Positions 34,446-46,422 of a stretch of 64,000 bases of DNA are shown piece after piece. The DNA comes from Caenorhabditis elegans (lineage: Eukaryota > Nematoda > Chromadorea > Rhabditida > Rhabditidae), in assembly GCF_000002985.6 (NCBI RefSeq), contig NC_003282.8, positions 1,860,001 through 1,924,000 on the forward strand, written 5' to 3'. Every line of letters begins with the position of its first letter. The stretch's first letter is position 1. The notes under the pieces are model-generated. The model was not told where the DNA came from and did not search any database. It saw nothing but the letters and a program-made list of their open reading frames with translations. The translations under genes were made by a program, and so were the position numbers.

Positions 34446-35533
34446 GGAATAACGTTATACAAAACAAACACGTTTATAAAAATTGTTAGCCGTTTGATAA
34501 GAAATTCCAAAAGAATTTCTTCAAATTTTTATTGTAATACAAATAAAAGCTTATAAAAAGTTTTTAAACAAAATATGTGATTTATCCATGATGGTACATA
34601 TTAACATTAAATATGCAGGTCCAATTAAATTTATAACTCTAAATACCGGTAATACTTGAAATTATAATGAAAAGCCAAAGTAACAATGTTTTAAGCATTA
34701 TAACAAATACTAACATCTTTATTAATACCTACTACATATATCATAAAAATAGCTAGATTAATAACTTGAATATCCCAATGTTCATCAGTTCGGATCACAA
34801 AAACCAGAGTATAGTCAACTTATTTTGTGATTCTCAATGTTATTATTACCCAATGCAGGATAGTAATAACTATTGTATCAAAAAACAAAACAGTCACTAG
34901 ACTTTCCTTACTGGCTTAAATATCCCACTGTACACATGCTACCAAATTTTTTTATTAATTTTTTGGGATTCGTAAGGTTTAACAAATCCTCTTAAACATT
35001 TACATGATTCATACTAAACGACTAAATCTAAACAAAAAGACACCCCCCCCCCCTCTGCTATTAAATTCAAAATCGAAACACCAATTACCAGAGTGATATG
35101 CATGCTCTCTCTCTTTCTTCTCCCCACATGTGGTCCCTTCCTGACCTCCTTGCTGCCTGTCCTCACCATCTGGTGATCACACTCTCTCTCTCTCTCTAAC
35201 CCTCTCTTTTTGTGTAGTATAAGCATATCTGCTTATCGTATGTGTGCAGCTGGTGCTGATGCGGCGGCTGAGGCCTGTTAGTAATTGGGGCTTCACATTC
35301 GGCTTCGATTAGTGATCAAAATTGCTGACGAGAGGTCTTGAGCTTTATCATTTGCTAGGCGTATAACTGGTGTTATTTTGGGTTCAAACTTTGAATATTT
35401 CGTTGGTTATGTGTGTTTTTTCGCGTTTGGCTAACGTTTTTAATTTGTTATCGTGATTTTCCTCTATTTGTGAGTCACCCATTAAACTCTAATTAAAGCT
35501 CTGAATTGACTAAATTTCGGCTCACGACAGGAG

Positions 35534-35964
35534 TTTAAAGGTGGAGTACCGAAATTTAAAACTGTGCTTTTTTAGACTTAAAATGATCCAAAACTACAAA
35601 ATTTTGTAATTAGACGCTCTGAAAATTTCTAAAATTTCTAAAAAAATAAGTTATGTCTGCTCAAAGTTTTGAAAAAAAGTTAAATTTTTAGCTAAAATCT
35701 CAAGTTTTAAAACAACTTTTCAGGGTAGGAGAGGTTTTGGACTTAATTTTTATTGCGAAAATGTGCATTAAATCGAATAAAAATTAAATTTAAACCGCTG
35801 CGATACTGAAAAGTTGCCAAAATTTGAGATTTTAGCTAAAAATTGGCGGTCATACACTTTTTTAGCAAACTTTTCAGAGCATCTCATTACGAAAAAATAG
35901 GCTGTTTTGGGCCATTTTAAGTCTAAAAAAGCAAAGCCTTAAATTTCGGTACTCCTCCTTTAAA
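35534..35964. mobile_element. Palindromic element ending TTTAAAGGTGGAGT (copy D)
   Basis: TTTAAAGGTGGAGTACCGAAATTTAAAACT is mirrored by AAATTTCGGTACTCCTCCTTTAAA. The interior also pairs (AAGTTTTAAAACAAC..., GCGATACTGAAAAGTTG). 431 bp, non-coding. Confidence 0.88.
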
Positions 35965-35965
35965 T

Positions 35966-37070
35966 TACTATCAGTAAATGTTACTCAAAAATTGATATCG
36001 TCAAAGCTTTTATGTACCTCATATCTGATTTGCATTCTGGTTTAATTAGAATTAATCATTATTAACTAGGAAAGTGTCATTTTCCAAGCACCCTTGAGAT
36101 TCTAATAAGACCCCCACCCCCTCTCACCCTAACACCATCCCTCCTTATCCTTTGGCGCCCGGGTGTCCCGTGGCCTTTTCCACGCCATTGGTGCACACCA
36201 CCCCCTCAACACGTTATCTTACACTATCTCAATTACCGTGTCAAAAAGTTGAATAGAGAGACAAGGAGAGAGAGAGAGAGAGAGGCATGCGATTAGCTGA
36301 CAACCCCACTGTGCGCGCCTTATCCCCCACCAATTATGCCTAGAAGGACAATTAGCCCCCACTGACACTGGGATAGAGGTCAGACCCTGGAGAGAGGGGG
36401 GGGGGGGCCTTCAATCCGATAATAGTCGTGACATGCGCCTTTCTTGTCATCACTCACAAAAGATTAGGAGATTTGGTAGGAATTGTTTTGGGAAATGGGT
36501 CGATCTTTGATTATCATACCATTTCCAAAAAAAGACAAGAGCTCCTTTTAATTATTAGTTAACCGGACCTAGGTCTCATTAGTTTGTCTAAACATTTATA
36601 AGTTTTATAGATTTTGTCATGAATAACTCGCAACCTCTAAGTAGGTCTTATTTTATCTTTAACTGCCTTTAAAAGTTAATACTTTTGTCACAGTGTCTTT
36701 ATATATAACCCCAGGTCAACCGTAAACCTTTAATTGGTAGGTATGATGCTTTTGGAATACTTTAGTTACACTGTTTTTAATTTTTAAAAACTCGTTCAGA
36801 TTCGAAAAATTACCCAAATTGAGATTTCATTTCAGCAAAATTGAGTTATTGGGCAAAAGTTTGTTAGTCATTTAATAACATCTCTTGGTACGATTATTTT
36901 CTTACCACACCTTAGAAAAAGAATTGTACCCACCGCTTAACTAAAAATGTATAAGTTGTCTTACAATTCCATGGTGACCATAAGTTTACTCATCATGCTC
37001 AGTCCATTGCATTCCGTTAAGTCTCAGGATATGTGAATTCCGACTTTTTCCAGGATTGCGCAGTACGCGT
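35966..37070. other. Intergenic segment with G tract and (AG)n
   Basis: 36090-36420 is GC-rich with (AG)n at about 36257-36283 and G12 at 36396-36407. The remainder is AT-rich. No gene supported. Confidence 0.4.
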
Positions 37071-37564
37071 CAGGGGTGTGCGGCAAATTTGCCGAATTTG
37101 CCGAATTTGCCGTTTGCCGAGCTCGGCAAATTTGCCGAATTTGCCGAGCACGGCAAATTTCAAAAAAGTAGATTAGACGAATTTGCCGAGCTCGGCAAAT
37201 TTCGAAATTTGCCGCACATGTCAAAAATTTGACAGTACAATTTCGACTAAAACTACTGATTTTTTCGCCAAAAATTCAGTAAAATGACACAAAATTGAGT
37301 TATTTTGATGCTTAAGCAGACATACTACACGGAACTTATTCCGAAGCCAGATGTGTGTTAAGAATTCTGTAGTTTTGGTGGTCCAAAAACATCAAAAAAT
37401 ATCAAAATTTTCCGAGTTTGTTAAGCACGGCAAATTTGCCGAATTTGCCGAGTTAGCCGAGCTCGGCAAATGTGCCGAATTTGCCGTGCTCGGCAAATAT
37501 TGAACAAAGAGATTTGCCGAATTTGACGAGCTCGGCAAATTTTGAGATTTGCCGCACACCCCTG
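37071..37564. mobile_element. CAGGGGTGTGCGGC-ended element, copy 2
   Basis: The ends CAGGGGTGTGCGGCAAATTTG and CAAATTTTGAGATTTGCCGCACACCCCTG are inverted. The unique interior reads TTATTTTGATGCTTAAGCAGACATACTACACGGAACTTATTC. Near-identical copies lie at 30986-31184 (truncated), 38812-39251 and, inverted and diverged, 41410-41854. Half of a GTAGATCAAA-family MITE abuts it at 37575-37645. Confidence 0.9.
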
Positions 37565-37645
37565 TTTTCAACCTTTTTGCATGGTTAAGAAAAATTTTCT
37601 CTTTTTTGTAGATCAAAGCCTTATGGGACATCCAGACACAACGGG

Positions 37646-38811
37646 AAAATATTCAAATTTAGTCAATCTCTACACAGTAGTAGTATCTGCCCCTAACACC
37701 CCATTGTTCCCCTTTTCCCAACCTACCGACATCACTCTACTGGATGACCTAACCCAACCCATTGATTACAAAGAGAGCCAATGTGTGTGTGTGTCTTTTT
37801 TGAGACAAAGAACCCCCCAGCCTCCATTCTCCTCCAATTTCCAAGTGATGAGTGTGTCCGACTGTCAGATCCCCCGCTGGGTCTTTTTCTTTTTTTTCTA
37901 TTAAGAAATATATGCCGTTTTCATGGGAATTATCATTTTCTGTTTCTACTTCTGCTACTGAAGGTGTCAAATATTTGTACAAAAGATCGACTTATGCATA
38001 TACATGTATACATTTATAATCCATGTTGACACCTGATTGTCTCCAACGGGGTCGAATTTAGAGTTATATTATAATAACTGGACAACTTTAAATGTGCCGC
38101 TATTTCATCGTATTAATTTTGAATTTTTTTTTGTTGATATTTTTGTCTTAAATCAAGTAGGGAAACCAGTTTTGTCTAAAAATTTTTTATGTAGTGTTAA
38201 ATCAAGCATATTAATAGAAATATTGCATAAAATCATTAGTGTCTTGTCACTGCAGGTGTGCCACGTCACCTAAGTGCCCTGTGATTTGAGCAGATGGTGA
38301 TGATGATTGGAAGGGACTGCGGATTAGATTCACAGCGGGATGGGAAGAGATACTGCCTAATGGAGGTTGCTATCATCATCCGGTTTCTGAAGGTTTTTTG
38401 GAAACTGAAAAATTCACTAACTACTATATATTTATCACTTACCTGTGCGTGTGCACCTTTAATCCGGTCCTGACACCTGTTTGACCGGAAGTTATAGTTA
38501 ACACTGCAATTATTTAAAATTAGATTAGGGTAGTACCTACAAAAGTGCCAACTTTTAAAGTGTTCCCCTCCAGGTTATACATTTGTTTCATTTAACAGTT
38601 ATTCAAAGGACTTAAAATTAATAAACTCTTGTGTGACACAATCCATGACTGTACTTTTGGAAAATATACTGTACTTTTAAACAGTAGTTCTTTAGGGCTT
38701 TAGTCTCCATTAATTATAGTTGATGTGTGTAACTCCGTATGTCTCATTTAAATCACGTATTTCTGAACATTGAAACCCCATAATTTGGTTGTAGTAGGCT
38801 TTATAAGAGAG
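37646..38811. other. Intergenic single-copy segment
   Basis: 37660-37900 is pyrimidine-rich and GC-elevated with a (GT) patch near 37781. The rest is AT-rich. Open frames lack domain or splice support. Confidence 0.4.
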
Positions 38812-39251
38812 CAGGGGTGTGCGGCAAATTTGCCGAATTTGCCGTTTGCCGAGCTCGGCAAATTTCAAAAAAGTAAATTTGCCGAATTTGCCGAGCTCGG
38901 AAAATTTCGAAATTTGCCGCACACGTCAAAAATTTGACAGTACAATTTGACTAAAACTGATGATTTTTTAGCCAAAAACTTAGTGAAATGACACAAAATT
39001 GAGCTATTTTGATGCTTAAACATACATACTACGCGGAACTTATTCAGAAACCAGATGTGTGTTAAGAATTCAGTAGTTTTGGTGATCCAAAAAACATCAA
39101 AAAATATCAAATTTTTCCGAGTTTGTTAAGCACGGCAAATTTGCCGAATTTGCCGAATTTGCCGAATTTGCCGTGCTCGGCAAATATTGAAAAAAGAGAT
39201 TTGCCGAATTTGCCGAGCTCGGCAAATTTTGAGATTTGTCGCACACCCCTG
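38812..39251. mobile_element. CAGGGGTGTGCGGC-ended element, copy 3
   Basis: Same ends and interior as copy 2, 440 bp. Interior marker: CATACTACGCGGAACTTATTCAGAAACCAGATGTGTG. Confidence 0.92.
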
Positions 39252-41274
39252 TAAGAAAGATATCAACTAACAAAATATTTCGCGCAGTTATTTTTTTTTA
39301 ATTTCCGAATTTCAAAGTATTTGGCAAGTCGGCATTTTTTGGAAATTTTCCAGTTCAAAATAGTTGAGGAAACCACTAAATTTTTTAAAATAAATTGTTC
39401 TCTTTCAACACATTATAGTTGAAAAATTGTGATATTTCCTTCTGTGAATTGTATTTTTTCAGTAATTCGACAAGTCGAGGAATGTCGAATTTAAAAATGA
39501 TGTAGAATCAGTAGAAATGCTCAAAAACCTGTCATTACTCAAATTTGCAACTACAACACTTTTCTCATTTCTATATGCCCCCTATCCAATCAAAACTTCC
39601 TCCGCTTACAGTTATGAAATGTAGTAACAGATCATCAAGTACATGAGTACATAAATGACCATATCTATGCAAACATACAGTTTCTCGCCCCACCACCACC
39701 ACCATTCCCCCAATGAGGTTAGTATTCTTCTTCGTCGCCTCATCATTCATCATACATACACGGAAATTTTCAAGTGGGTTGTTTAATAATCACGGACGAT
39801 TTTCGATTTTGCCCCTTTTTCTCGCGCGCTTTTTTTCCTATTTGAATGATGATGATGATGATGGTCGTGATGATCGCAACATTTGCAATTCTCGAAGGAC
39901 GGCTAGGGAGTGTGAGCGGGCCCCCGGGTGGTGGTGATAAGGTTATACTTTTTTCGAAAAAAAAATATTTTCAAAAATCTTATTCCTTTTGTCCCTACCA
40001 AGTCAAAACATAGCCCCAGCGGAACTTTTCAACTTATCACAACATACCTTATCTGACCTCGAGTGGTGTCTCGCTGGGCGTTTTTGAATGTTTTCGGCGC
40101 TAACTTTTTTACTGCAAATTCTAGACCTAAATCTAGCCGAGGCCTAGAAAATGCTGTCAATTTTATCTGGACTAGGATTCTAGGAGATCTTCAGAAAAAG
40201 GTATCACACACTTCATAAATTATGCCGAAAATCACATATAACTTCAAAATGAGCCTGGCCTGACAATGAGCCTGGCCTAACTTAAAAATTGAAGACCCTA
40301 GCTTGCAAGATGCCTGCCGTTTTCTTCCAAATTTTGCAGAATTTTTATATTATAGTCCTCGTTATCCTGGAGGGCCACCTGGAAAGCTTTAATTTTTACG
40401 GGACCAGGCCTAACCTAGAGATCAAAGTTCTTAGCTTTCTTCGCAAATTTGTAGAATTTCGGCACCAACTTTATTCACTGCAAATCTAGAACTAAACCTG
40501 GCCAAAGCCTTGAAAATTCTGTCATTTTTACAGACCATGATTTTAGTAGAACAAGATCTTCAGAAAAAGTATCACGTACTTCATAAACTAGAGCAAAAAT
40601 CTCAAATAGGCCTACACTTGAAGCTCCACGAAAACCTTGCCCAAGCTCTAAAAACGTCACGTGGCCTACTTTTCATTCTGGTTTGGCCTAATTTGCAGGC
40701 CTTACTGTCGTGGCAGGCCTTAAGGAGTCAGGTTCGAAACTAATCTGGTGTGGAGCCAAGGTGTTGGGAGCTGGAAGCTAGTGAGGGCCACGAGTTGTAA
40801 ATTTTCTACCAAATTTCGTCTACAAATCTGTCAAGCTAGCTTGAAAGTACACCCAAAACCCTCTATCACAAATTTTGAAGCACGTGGCCTAGCCGCATGC
40901 TTCCACCTCCCAGAGAGACTCCCAACAACAACAAGAAAACTTTTATCCATCGTGCGATTTATCCATTTATCCTATCTCCAATGCCTATCCGCTTTGATTC
41001 TATTCACACACACACACGGACAAAGAAGAAGAAGGAGACACATCTGGCATCCATCCAATCATCGTTTTTAACACCACCACCACCAACACCGTCCCTCTTC
41101 TTCGTCTCCTCTTTCGTCCTCCTCCTCCGTGTGTTTGTGTGTGATGATGATGATACTCTTATGTCCCTCTCTCCACCTATCACTTCTCTCTCTCTCTCTA
41201 CTGGATCTTCAGACCTCCTCTCCGGGCTGAGAGGACCGCTCGATAACCTTGAATTTGCCTCCTTTTTCTGCTGA

Positions 41275-41321
<47 letters not shown>

Positions 41322-41409
41322 TTGCCTCTCCTTTTTGTCACTTGTCCTCTATCTTTTAAACTTATCGCTACTGGATGCTAGGCCGCCAAGACTTGAGCAA
41401 TGTTAGGAC
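39252..41409. other. Intergenic segment with an internal diverged duplication
   Basis: 40095-40260 and 40455-40625 are related: ACTGCAAATxCTAGAxCTAAA then GATCTTCAGAAAAAGxTATCAC.xACTTCATAAA. Words such as GCCTGGCCTA recur through 40.08-40.90 kb. 40.9-41.34 kb is a pyrimidine-rich block followed by a (TG)n run at 41277-41316. No gene supported. Confidence 0.5.
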
Positions 41410-41854
41410 CAGGGGTGGAATTTTGGGATATTTCGATAAATGTCAGTCTAGCTCGGCAAAAAGTACAGCTGCCGAAATTACCGAGTTCGGCAAAGTTTGA
41501 GTTTTGCTGAACTAATCTTCCCAGAGCCACAATACACACGCGGCCTGTTTCAGGGATTTGTGACAAATCTCAAATTTTGCCGAAGCTAACTCGGAAAAAT
41601 TTCATAATTTTTCATACATTTTGGAGCACCAATATTACTGAATTCTTAGCACACTCCTTGTAAAAAATTCGAGACACCTCAATTTTATGTTATTTTACTA
41701 CTAAAAGTGTTTGGAACGAAATCAATAATTTCGGTCAAATTTTTTGCGGTAATTTTCAAAATTTGCCGAGTTTGGCAAATTCGGCAAATACATTTTTCTG
41801 AAATTTTCCAAACTCGGCAAACGGTATATTCGGCAAAATTGCCGCACACCCCTG
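41410..41854. mobile_element. CAGGGGTG-ended element, diverged inverted copy 4
   Basis: Ends CAGGGGTGG and GCCGCACACCCCTG. The interior GGAGCACCAATATTACTGAATTCTTAGCACAC is the reverse complement of the interior of copies 1-3, so this copy sits in the opposite orientation and is more diverged. Confidence 0.75.
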
Positions 41855-42150
41855 GTCTGCAAATTGTCGATTTGCCGGAAATTTTCAATTCCGGCAAATT
41901 GCCGATTTGCCGTTTGCCGGAAGTTTTTAAAGCGATTTTTTTACAAAAAAGAAACAATTAAAACTGTGCCTTTTCGAAATTTTCCCAGTTTTCTTTAGAT
42001 ATTATCATAAAATTTGCTTTCTTTTAAAAATTGATGTAAGAACATTCACAGGATGCGTACAATTTTGTCGATTAAAATTGATATTTTGAAATTTCCAAAA
42101 AAAGTAATTTGCCGATTTTCCGGAAAATCGTTGGCCGCCCACCCCTCATT
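41855..42150. repeat. GCCG-type element
   Basis: TTGTCGATTTGCCGGAAATTTTCAATTCCGGCAAATTGCC at the left and GATTTTCCGGAAAATCGTTGGCCGCCCACCCCTC at the right, directly abutting copy 4. 42150-42955 is single-copy sequence with pyrimidine-rich patches and no supported gene. Confidence 0.75.
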
Positions 42151-42955
42151 GACAGCTTTTTTTGTATCAAAAAAAAATAGCCAACTTCCAAAATACTTGC
42201 CCTTTCGACTTTCTCTTCTTTAGCCGCTACCCTATTTTATTCCAATTCCCATCTTTTAGTTCTACTCTTTTTTCAATTTGCCATTTGCCTCGTGTGCCTT
42301 AAAAATCCAATATTTTTCCAGATTCAACTCCTCCACTTTCTCTTCCAAACAACCGATAAGCGTGAGTTCTCTCTCTCTCTCTCTTCAACACCACCACGAC
42401 TTATATATTTTCGGGTGACAGCTTCTCACCTGTGTGTGTATATGCCTGCGCTCCGGATATATGATGTGCTCAATGGAGCACGAAATTTGTCATACACAAA
42501 TCAGTGAACACATCAGTAATTTCTGGCACCTTTTGCTGCTCCCGAAAGCCCTACGGTAGATGGATTGCGCATAGATCCATCAGCAGAGCTCTGAGCTAGG
42601 GTTCAGTATTGTGCAAAATTGATAGACATTCGTTCACTCATTTTCAATCTCGAACCGTCTTCATTTTTGGATGCGGCGAACGCAGAAGGATCGAGAAAAA
42701 ATGAGGCAGATGGCGCGCGAGTGTGAAAAATGACCAAATTTGGCGGGGCTGGATTAGAGGGTGCACTTGTGTGGGTGACTGATTGACAGGCAAATTACCA
42801 CGTTGACAATTTTTCATGCTGTGGGGAAAAATTTTAGATCTACTGAAAATGTTCCTAGAGGTTACAGTTTCTCAGCGACCATGTGAAAAAAATGATCTGT
42901 TTGTTCACAATAGCTTCTCTAGCAATCGGATCGAAATTTTGAAGATAAGCTCAGT

Positions 42956-43565
42956 CCTGAGCCTAAGCCTAAGCCTAAGCCTAAGCTTAAACTTAAGCTT
43001 AAGCCTAAGCCTAGGTTATGGCTAAGCCTGAATCTGAGCCTAAGCCTAAGCCTAAGCCTAAGCTTAAACTTAAGCTTAAGCCTAAGCCTAGGTTATGGCT
43101 AAGCCTGAACTGAGCCTGAGCCTAAGTTTAAGTTTGAGCCTAAGCCTAAGCCTACGCCTAAGCCTAAACCTAAGCCTAAGCCTACGCCTAAGCCTAAGTT
43201 TAAGTTTGAGCCTAAGCCTAAGCCTACGCCTAAGCCTAAACCTAAGCCTAAGCCTACGCCTAAGCCTAAGCCTAAGCCTAATAATATATAATCAATCTGA
43301 AATTTCAGACTTAAGCTTCTTGGTGGCCTATACGTCTCTCCGTAAAAATTCGCGTTGATCGGCCAACAGGAACTCCCTCAAAAATCAAAAAAACCGGAAA
43401 ATCCTAAGCCTAAATAGCGTCACGCTCGCCACTGACGCCAAGCCTACGCCTAAGTCTCAACCTAAGCTTGAACCTAAGCCTAAGTCTAAGCCTAAGCATA
43501 TATATATATATATATAAGCTTGAACCTAAGCCTAAGCCTAAGCCTAAGCATATATATATATACTT
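42956..43565. repeat. Interstitial telomere-like (GCCTAA)n arrays with internal duplications
   Basis: Several hundred bases of CCTAAG-type hexamers with higher-order repeats: CTTAAACTTAAGCTTAAGCC...CTAGGTTATGGCTAAGCCTGAA occurs twice (about 42980 and 43065). Further blocks follow near 43440-43555 with (TA)n tracts. The Ser-Leu frames here are artefacts. Confidence 0.95.
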
Positions 43566-44390
43566 CTTTCGGGGTCGCCACAGCTGCTGCTTAAAGTTGA
43601 AGCGGGTCGACCCGTTGCTACCCCCATTTCAGCTGTATTTGTCAGGTTACCCAAACTTAATGCCTACCTACCTGCCTGTTTCTTCTTTGTCTTTAAACGG
43701 AGTCTTTAAGCTGGCTGGCTATTTTGAAGAAAAAACTCTTTTACAAATTTCTGAAGCCATCAATCCCCCCAGCCTCTATATCACTATATTAGGGTCCCCC
43801 CCCCTCTTGCCCATCCACTCTCGTGCGCTTGACGCACCACACAAAGATAATAGGCTTCTGGTTGTGATGTGAAAAGGGAATGGATGGATGGATGGATGGA
43901 TGTGGAGAGAGTAAGAGCACACAAAGACGAGCACAGCAGACAACAATGCCAATTTGGTGGCGAAAACGAATCATTGAATTATCACCATCTCCCCCCATGA
44001 TTCTCGGTTCCCCCATTTTATAATACCTTTTCTCTCCTAGTCCTCTTTTGCCGCGCCGGTGGCGCCAGACGGAGCCCTGGAGCCCTCACGTGTCTGCGTC
44101 TCCTCGCGTCACACCTCTTCTTATCAGACGTCGTGGTCCCCGTTTTTATCGATTTAGGGGCGAGAGGGGGGGGCTCTCCGGGAGACATTCTGCCTCTATC
44201 TCTCTTCTTTCATTTTCACCATATGTTTTGAATAGGGTGGGGGGGGGGTCCCCTTCCGACTGACTGATTTGATATCTCCCCCCCCCCCCCTCCCTTCTCC
44301 TTTCCATATGGCACGACTCTGCGTCTCTCTTGCGCCTGCTTAATTGCCCCAACAGACCTTTTCGATTTTCGAATTAATTTTCGCCTCACA
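43566..44390. other. Pyrimidine-rich upstream block
   Basis: GC-elevated, strand-asymmetric sequence with a GGAT tetranucleotide run (43879-43903), G10 at 44239-44248 and C13 at 44278-44290. No exon is supported. It lies 9-10 kb upstream of egl-18. Confidence 0.4.
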
Positions 44391-44393
44391 AAA

Positions 44394-44507
44394 TGATAAG
44401 TCTCCTTCTGCCATTGGTTGATAAGGGATAACGGGGAGGTGAGAGGTGGGAGAGAAGCGATAAGGAGGCGGGGGCGACGCACACTGATTGGTGGAGGAGG
44501 TGATAAG
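44394..44507. promoter_or_regulatory. GATA-site cluster
   Basis: TGATAAG at 44394-44400, TGATAAG at 44419-44425, GGATAAC at 44427-44432, CGATAAG at 44458-44464 and TGATAAG at 44501-44507, with CTTATCAG nearby at 44120-44127. Four sites match the WGATAR or TGATAAG consensus of GATA factors and all five lie in about 115 bp in one orientation. The two genes downstream encode GATA factors, so auto- or cross-regulation is a reasonable inference. Confidence 0.5.
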
Positions 44508-44518
44508 CGGTTGATACT

Positions 44519-44695
44519 TTTGTGGTGCCAGGCTGTCTCATCAGGGTTTGATCTACAAAGAAGGCGGGAATGAATTTTTTGCCCAAAAATATGTGACGTC
44601 AGAACGTTCCTAACCATACGAAATCAGTTGAGAACTCTGCGTCTCTTCTCCCCGGGCATTTTTTGTAGATATACGTAGATCAAGCTGATATGATG
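44519..44695. mobile_element. GTAGATCAAA-family MITE, copy 2
   Basis: TGGTGCCAGGCTGTCTCATCAGGGTTTGATCTACAAAGAAGGCGGG at the left and CCGGGCATTTTTTGTAGAT...GTAGATCAAG at the right, with interior TGACGTCAGAACG and CTCTGCGTCTC. Confidence 0.85.
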
Positions 44696-45920
44696 TCATA
44701 ATAAGGCCTGAAACTTGCTTTTTTAATTGACATCGAGAGGTAAAGCAAAAAAAAATACTTGTAGATCAAACTGAAAGGGGTCAGTAGCAGGGGTGCGCGG
44801 CATTGGCAATTTCGACATTTTTTCCCAAGTCAGTAGGCACAATTGCCTATTGCCAAACATTTTTCGTGGTTCGGACAGTTGCCGTTTGTCGGAAATTGTT
44901 GTATTTGGCTTGACTACATCAGTTTTTGAGAAATCCAAGCATATTACAATATATGAAAAGTTGGCATGTTTTCACAAAAACAGTTCGAGATATTTTTTTT
45001 TAACTCTACAAAAATACACATTTTGAAATTGCCAAAACTATTTGCCGCTTTGCTTCAACTCTTACTGATTACCGGAAATTTTTGCATCGCGATAAGTTTG
45101 ATCTCCAGAAATTGCGCCAAATTCCCACATCTGAGAATCTTCATACACACACGTCCATAAAGATTTCTGAGAGCACACGAACTTTCAAGGCTGAACAATT
45201 TTGACTCTAACAACGAAATTAATTTCATCTTTCTCTCTCTCTCTCCTTTCCATATATTTCCATCTCTCTTTCTCTCCACTACCCTCCATATTCCGTCTAA
45301 CATGCCTCCGTCACTCACTCACTCACTGGGCATTTTGCCCAGGCCGCCGATATTCCATATCTCGCATTGTTGTCATTTCTCCCATGCCTATATCAAATTT
45401 CCCTCCCCCCCCCCCCCCCTGCTTTTGCTCTCACTTTGCTCTCCGCGCTAACAGAGAGAGTCCTTGTCATCATCATTCGGCAAAAAGAGTGCTCCCCGCG
45501 GAGCCATGGCGCCCGTGTACGGTTGCTAGGGGCCAGGCCAGACCTCTAGTGCTGCTGGCACCTCCTCGTCTTTTAACGATTTTTCTAGAACAAAAAATGT
45601 TTAGACGCACAGTTGCCTTCTTTTTGTCTGTAGTAGATAACAATACACGGGAGTATGGGCAATTATATGGGTGAGGGAAGAAAGAGGAGAGTCTGACTTG
45701 TTATTCAATGTTTTCCTCTTTTTACAACAACCCACCATCACTCACACTGTGTTGGTCTATTTTTGGGCGAGCAGAGGATTCTTGTATTTTTTGGTTTTTT
45801 GTGGTGTTCAATTATCACGAGGCGTGATGTGTTTCATTTTAAAAAAGTTTCCGAAAGAAATTCTAATAATTTATACCTGTATTTCATATTTAGGTAGTTT
45901 TATATACCGTAATTCGTTTA
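44696..45920. other. Upstream intergenic segment
   Basis: 44788-45065 holds GCCG-type element fragments (AGGGGTGCGCGGCATTGGC). 45200-45760 is strongly pyrimidine-rich with C15 at 45405-45419 and an island of GC-rich sequence (45495-45560). No gene supported. Confidence 0.4.
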
Positions 45921-46373
45921 TTAGAATGGTGTCAGAGTGTCCTATTTCGATTTGATCTACTTAGATCTATAATACCAAAAATGCGGAATTTTCAACTGAT
46001 TTTGCATGATTAAGAACGTGCAGACGCCACATCTTTCTGGGTAAACAATTTCCCGCCTTTTTTGTAGATCAAACCGTGATGGGACATCCTGACACGACGC
46101 GATTTTATCGTTAAGTTTCTTTTCAAACGTATACTTTGATCTTTTTTGTGTTCCAGAACAAATTAAAACTTATAGCGATTTACGGATTTTCCACGTGGCG
46201 CTAGACTGTCCCATTACGGTTTGATCTACAAAAAATGCGGGAATTTTTTTTCCCAAGAAATGTGACGTCATGCGAAATCAGTTGAGAACTCTGCGTCTCT
46301 TCTTCCCTCATTTTTTGGTAGATCTACGTAGATCAAGTCGAAGTGAGACACTTGTGGACGCCACGTGAATTTA
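45921..46373. mobile_element. Two adjacent GTAGATCAAA-family MITEs (copies 3 and 4)
   Basis: Copy 3 spans about 45921-46098 (GTGTCAGAGTGTCC ... GGGACATCCTGACAC). Copy 4 spans about 46191-46373 (CCACGTGGCGC ... GGACGCCACGTG). Both have the ATGCGGGAATT / GATCAAA core and no coding capacity. Confidence 0.85.
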
Positions 46374-46422
46374 CCGAGTTCAGAAAATTTGAAAATTGTC
46401 ATGTTGTACTATTGAAAAAGTC

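Noticed and set aside
45201..45674. 157-codon + strand frame
   Set aside because: Lies in CT-rich upstream DNA with a C15 run; composition is Ser/Leu/Pro from pyrimidine bias and no domain is visible.
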